DNA of 8,418 nt from JBBSUX01 sp038234045. Lineage in GTDB: Bacteria; Pseudomonadota; Gammaproteobacteria; Burkholderiales; Burkholderiaceae_C. The stretch spans positions 1-8,418 of the forward strand of contig JBBSUX010000155.1 in NCBI GenBank assembly GCA_038234045.1, in the 5' to 3' direction. The notes below the pieces were generated by a model. That model saw only the letters and a list, made by a program, of their open reading frames with translations. It had not been told where the DNA came from and searched no databases. A program made the translations under genes and the position numbers. Below are positions 5,673 through 8,418 of the stretch, piece after piece; the stretch's first letter is position 1; every line of letters begins with the position of its first letter.

Positions 5673-7679
5673 TCAGCGTGCACTGTTGCGCGTGAGCCGG
5701 GGCTCCGCAACATTGGTGGCGCGGTTGAGCTGCATACGGGTGAGCGGGCCGGCCAGGCCGTCCGGGGTCAGGCCGTGGGCAAGCTGAAAACGATAAATCA
5801 CGTCATGCTGATCGAGCGCTGGTGCTCCTTTAGAAGCAGCCGTCGCCGACGATGCATCAATCGCCTTGCCAGGCTCCCCCAGATTGCCGGATTCTTTGGA
5901 CTGCTGCAGCTCCGCCAGTTGCCGCGCGAGCGCGGCGCGATCGGCCGCGCCCGACTCACCTTCGCCCGCGGCCGCAAGCCACAGGGTGTCGAAGGCGCCC
6001 CGCCAGCGCGTGGCGAGCAAGTCGAGCGGCACAACCGCGGCCAACTTCAGATCGCCGGGCGCGGCCAGGGTGGCGGTTTTGTCGTCCAGACCGATGAGCA
6101 GCGCGTAGCCGACGGCCTCACTCTCCGCGCCCAAGTCCGCGCTACTCCGGCGCAGAGTAACAATGCCCGGTCGGTCGAGCTGCCGCAGCACGGGCAACGC
6201 AGCGCGTGGCATCTGCAGGCAACGCAGTCCGCTTTGGGAGAGTGCCTGGCAAGCGGGGCGCTGGCTGCCGATACCACTCTCCATCTGCAACTGCGGTGCA
6301 TCGGCTTGCCACAGCGCGACCAGGGCGCGCCAGGCATCGTCTTCAGAGTGTGGCAGGGCGGCGGCGAACGATGCGAAGGAAGCGGCATCGACTGTTGCCG
6401 CAGCGGGTCTGGATGAGGAGTTAGCCAAGGCTGCACTGGCGATGGACAAGTTGGCATTGGCCGCATCCGGCGCTTCAGCCGAGTCCGACGCTCCCGCGTC
6501 GCCGACTTTCCCGGTCGCAGCGGCAGCCCCCGCAACTGCGCTTGCCCCTCTTGCCGGCGCCGGCGGGCTCGCTGTTGCTCCGGAGTCGCGGTGCATGCCC
6601 ACGAAACCGGCAACCTCCACTGCCGTTGGTGCACGCCAGGTGCCACGCAGAAATTCGGGCAGGCCCGTGCGCGAGATGACGGCAATGGCAATGATCACGC
6701 CCAGCAGCATGGCTACAGCCATCGGTAGCCCGACCATGCGCGATGGTCTGGCTTCGCGTCCCCGAGATCCTGACGAGGCCGAAGCAGCATCGCGTGGCGA
6801 GGCCAGCCCAAGCGCAATGCTGCGGCGCTTTTTCTTCTTGCCATGCGACGGCACGAACACTTCGCGCGCAGCCCGCGCGACGATGCGGCGATCGACACGA
6901 TGCGCTCCCAGCGCATAAGCACCCAGCAGCGCTCGGCCGGCCAGCAGATTGATGCGCCTCGGTACGCCACCGGTCAAGGCATGCATGCGCCGCAATGCGG
7001 CCGGCTCGAAAGGCAGCGGGCCCACCAGCCCTGCCACCGCCATCCGGTGCTGGATGTAGTGCGCGGTTTCCGCCGCACCCAGCGGGCCGAGGTGATAGCG
7101 CGCAATCACTCGCTGCGCGAGTTGCTCCAGCTCGGGCCGGGCCAGCATCTCGCGCAATTCCGGCTGGCCGATCAGCACGATCTGCAGCAGCTTTTTCTCG
7201 CTGGTTTCCAGATTGGTGAGCAGGCGCAATTGCTCCAGCACCTCGGCCGAAAGGTTCTGGGCTTCGTCCACCACCAGGACGTTGTTGCGCCCCTGGGCAT
7301 AGGCACCAAGCAAAAAGCGGTTGAGCGCGTCGATGCAATCGCGCAGTGAGGTGGCGGCCGCGCTGCCAGCAGCGCCGCCGCTGGTCGGGACCACGCCGAA
7401 CTCGGCGCAGATCGACTGCAGCAGTTCCAGCGCGTTCAGGCGCGGATTGAACAGGTAGGCGACATTGCAGTTGGTCGGAACCTGCTCCAGAAAGCAGCGG
7501 CAGACGGTGGTCTTGCCAGTGCCGATTTCGCCGGTCAGCAGCACGAAACCGCCGCCACCGTCTAGCCCATAAAGCAGGTGCGCCAGCGCCTCGCGGTGGC
7601 GCTCGCTCATGAAGAGATAGCGCGGATCGGGCGCGATAGAGAAAGCGTCGCGCTCCAGGCCGAAGAATCGGGCGTACAT
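5673..7679 (-). CDS. gspA: Type II secretion ATPase/peptidoglycan-binding protein GspA (ExeA-like)
   Basis: A 668-residue inner-membrane protein. The cytoplasmic AAA ATPase has Walker A GEIGTGKT at residues 50-57, Walker B NVLVVDEAQ at 133-141, and a sensor-like QIVLIGQPEL at 166-175. A basic stretch (KKKKRR, 281-286) precedes a single membrane helix at about 315-335. The periplasmic part starts with an Ala/Ser-rich linker, continues with a region (WRALVALWQ to YALLIGLDDKTATL) that resembles the peptidase C39-like domain seen in ExeA proteins, and ends with a peptidoglycan-binding motif (VIYRFQLAHGLTPDGLAGPL, residues 627-646). ATP-driven remodelling plus peptidoglycan anchoring lets the GspAB complex pass the secretin through the cell wall. 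The start MYARFFGLERDAF is the family start; an in-frame ATG 16 codons upstream gives atypical sequence. No clear Shine-Dalgarno was found. Confidence 0.92.
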   Translation of the reverse strand: MYARFFGLERDAFSIAPDPRYLFMSERHREALAHLLYGLDGGGGFVLLTGEIGTGKTTVCRCFLEQVPTNCNVAYLFNPRLNALELLQSICAEFGVVPTSGGAAGSAAATSLRDCIDALNRFLLGAYAQGRNNVLVVDEAQNLSAEVLEQLRLLTNLETSEKKLLQIVLIGQPELREMLARPELEQLAQRVIARYHLGPLGAAETAHYIQHRMAVAGLVGPLPFEPAALRRMHALTGGVPRRINLLAGRALLGAYALGAHRVDRRIVARAAREVFVPSHGKKKKRRSIALGLASPRDAASASSGSRGREARPSRMVGLPMAVAMLLGVIIAIAVISRTGLPEFLRGTWRAPTAVEVAGFVGMHRDSGATASPPAPARGASAVAGAAAATGKVGDAGASDSAEAPDAANANLSIASAALANSSSRPAAATVDAASFASFAAALPHSEDDAWRALVALWQADAPQLQMESGIGSQRPACQALSQSGLRCLQMPRAALPVLRQLDRPGIVTLRRSSADLGAESEAVGYALLIGLDDKTATLAAPGDLKLAAVVPLDLLATRWRGAFDTLWLAAAGEGESGAADRAALARQLAELQQSKESGNLGEPGKAIDASSATAASKGAPALDQHDVIYRFQLAHGLTPDGLAGPLTRMQLNRATNVAEPRLTRNSAR

Positions 7680-7938
7680 GGGTGCCAAGGATAACGGGCC
7701 CAAGGGGCGCTGGCCGGACGGGGCCAAAGGAACGAAACCTGTGCTGGGCGACGTAATCAGCGTGCTGACCTACACAGCCCCCGCACAGCGACTCCTAAGG
7801 TGGAGATCCGCCGGCCGCGCGGGCCTTCACAGTCCGCAGCGCGGGGTCGCGCAGCAGCGGGCAGCCCGGTGTGCGCTCAGCCCCATGCGGGGCCGTCGCG
7901 CTTCTCGAGTTTTCGCCATGTTTGCAAGCCAACCTTCC
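7680..7938. promoter_or_regulatory. Divergent intergenic region between gspA and an unknown gene
   Basis: This region must hold the promoters of both flanking genes. I found no convincing -35/-10 pair on either strand. A small perfect hairpin, GCCCC (7880-7884), loop ATGC, GGGGC (7889-7893), lies in the presumed 5' leader of the plus-strand gene. In the plus-strand gene's frame the sequence stays open back to 7678, but its residues (Arg/Gly/Ala-rich) look non-coding. Confidence 0.4.
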
Positions 7939-8316
7939 ATGAGCAACACCACGACCTCCTCCACCCACCGCACCGAAGGCAAAGGAAACGGCGAAGGCAA
8001 AGACGCCGGCGCCTTTCACTACACCCTCTACATCGCCAACGGCCGCATCTACGCGCGCAATGCCGACAACAAACTGATCGACCTCGGGCAAGCCACCGAA
8101 CAGGCTGGCTCTTTCAGCTGGATGCTCGATGGGGAAGAGTCGCTTTGCGGCCGCCATCTGCCCAATGCCGATGCGGTGATGCGCGAGGCGGAAAAGAAAA
8201 TGAGCTTTGCCTTCCTCGACGGGCAGTTCACCAGCCTGCCTGACCTGATCCACAACGGCGAGGTGCGCGTAGCCGATGCTCCAAGACGGGCGATAGCGCT
8301 ACGGCGCTCAGGGTGA
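7939..8316 (+). CDS. Hypothetical protein, 125 residues (132 if started at 7918)
   Basis: The product MSNTTTSSTHRTEGKGNGEG starts with a polar, probably disordered arm, followed from about residue 28 by a compact-looking region: FHYTLYIANGRIYARNADNK, IDLGQATEQAGSFSWMLDGEE, EAEKKMSFAFLDGQFTSLPDLI. It has one cysteine (SLCGRH), no signal peptide and no membrane helix. I do not recognise the family. An ATG seven codons upstream (7918) is an alternative start; neither has a good Shine-Dalgarno. It is divergent from gspA and convergent with the histidine kinase fragment, so it is probably a single-gene unit. The alternating hydrophobic pattern and ordinary composition argue that it is real. Confidence 0.65.
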   Translation: MSNTTTSSTHRTEGKGNGEGKDAGAFHYTLYIANGRIYARNADNKLIDLGQATEQAGSFSWMLDGEESLCGRHLPNADAVMREAEKKMSFAFLDGQFTSLPDLIHNGEVRVADAPRRAIALRRSG

Positions 8317-8322
8317 GCGCCG
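8302..8322. terminator. GC-rich hairpin at the end of the hypothetical gene
   Basis: CGGCGCTC (8302-8309) pairs perfectly with GAGCGCCG (8315-8322) around a five-base loop. The stem overlaps the stop codon. It lies between convergent genes, where a two-way terminator is expected, but no T-run follows on either strand. Confidence 0.35.
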
Positions 8323-8357
8323 CGACTCATTCGCAATTCATGGAAAGCAGGGTGCTT

Positions 8358-8418
8358 CTACGCACTTTCGGCTGGCAGGCAGATCGTGAATATGCAACCC
8401 GAGCCCCGCACGTCCCGA
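8358..8418 (-). CDS. C-terminus of a probable sensor histidine kinase, partial
   Basis: Reading leftward from the right edge, 19 codons end at TAG (8360-8358). They give RDVRGSGCIFTICLPAESA, which fits the closing G-x-G-x-x-F-x-I-x-LPA strand of the histidine kinase ATP-binding (HATPase_c) domain just before the protein ends. The rest of the gene lies beyond the window, so the kinase type, partner regulator and signal are unknown. The call rests on a short motif only. Confidence 0.5.
   Translation of the reverse strand, partial: RDVRGSGCIFTICLPAESA

Noticed and set aside
6475..7338. Large alternative minus-strand frame inside gspA
   Set aside because: The gspA frame carries Walker A, Walker B, a membrane helix and a peptidoglycan-binding motif; the alternative frame is Ala/Arg/Gly noise.
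7677..7700. TTGGCAC before gspA as part of a sigma54 promoter
   Set aside because: It lies only a few bases before the start codon and lacks the TTGC element at the required spacing.
7678..7938. Extension of the hypothetical gene to an ATG at 7678, giving 212 residues
   Set aside because: The added part overlaps the gspA start and is Arg/Gly/Ala-rich without a recognisable pattern; no ribosome binding site supports it.
1..8418. A new defence, mobile or biosynthetic system
   Set aside because: No transposase, integrase, nuclease, toxin-antitoxin pair or biosynthetic core gene was found; the recognisable genes are ordinary housekeeping or envelope functions.

Overview
The window is GC-rich and tightly packed. 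Its gene content (a GspA/GspB pair, a YihY/BrkB membrane protein, an AzoR-type azoreductase, a SlyD-type isomerase) points to a beta- or gammaproteobacterium, most likely of Burkholderiales or Xanthomonadales type. This placement is inferred from protein style only; no rRNA or other taxonomic marker is present. No tRNA, rRNA, CRISPR array, complete insertion sequence or phage gene was seen.

Left part (1-2020, plus strand). The window opens inside a RibD_C/dihydrofolate-reductase-like gene that runs to its natural stop. It is followed by a hairpin and a short stretch that may be the remnant of an MFS transporter. A small hydrophilic protein with a very good ribosome binding site comes next, then a six-helix YihY/BrkB family inner-membrane protein.

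Middle (2021-4300). A decayed locus holds the N-terminal scrap of a LysR regulator (minus strand) joined head to head with the C-terminal half of a DODA-type class III extradiol dioxygenase (plus strand). The shared promoter region, the start of the regulator and the first half of the enzyme are missing, so one deletion probably disabled both. Downstream are an intact FMN-dependent NADH-azoreductase and an intact SlyD-type FKBP peptidyl-prolyl isomerase with a histidine-rich tail. An AT-rich convergent spacer follows.

Right part (4299-8418). On the minus strand, gspA (exeA) and gspB (exeB) lie 10 bases apart as a probable operon. They encode the ATPase/peptidoglycan-binding pair that helps place the type II secretion secretin in the envelope. 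Downstream of gspB is a proline-rich 113-residue protein of unknown function, whose 3' end carries four copies of a 10-bp G-rich tandem repeat. Divergent from gspA is an uncharacterised protein of about 125-132 residues. At the right edge, on the minus strand, are the last 19 codons of what looks like a sensor histidine kinase.

I see no convincing new multi-gene system. The most unusual items are the double-pseudogene deletion junction near 2370, the frame-shifting 10-bp G-rich repeat inside a coding region (4338-4380), and the three small proteins I could not assign to a family.
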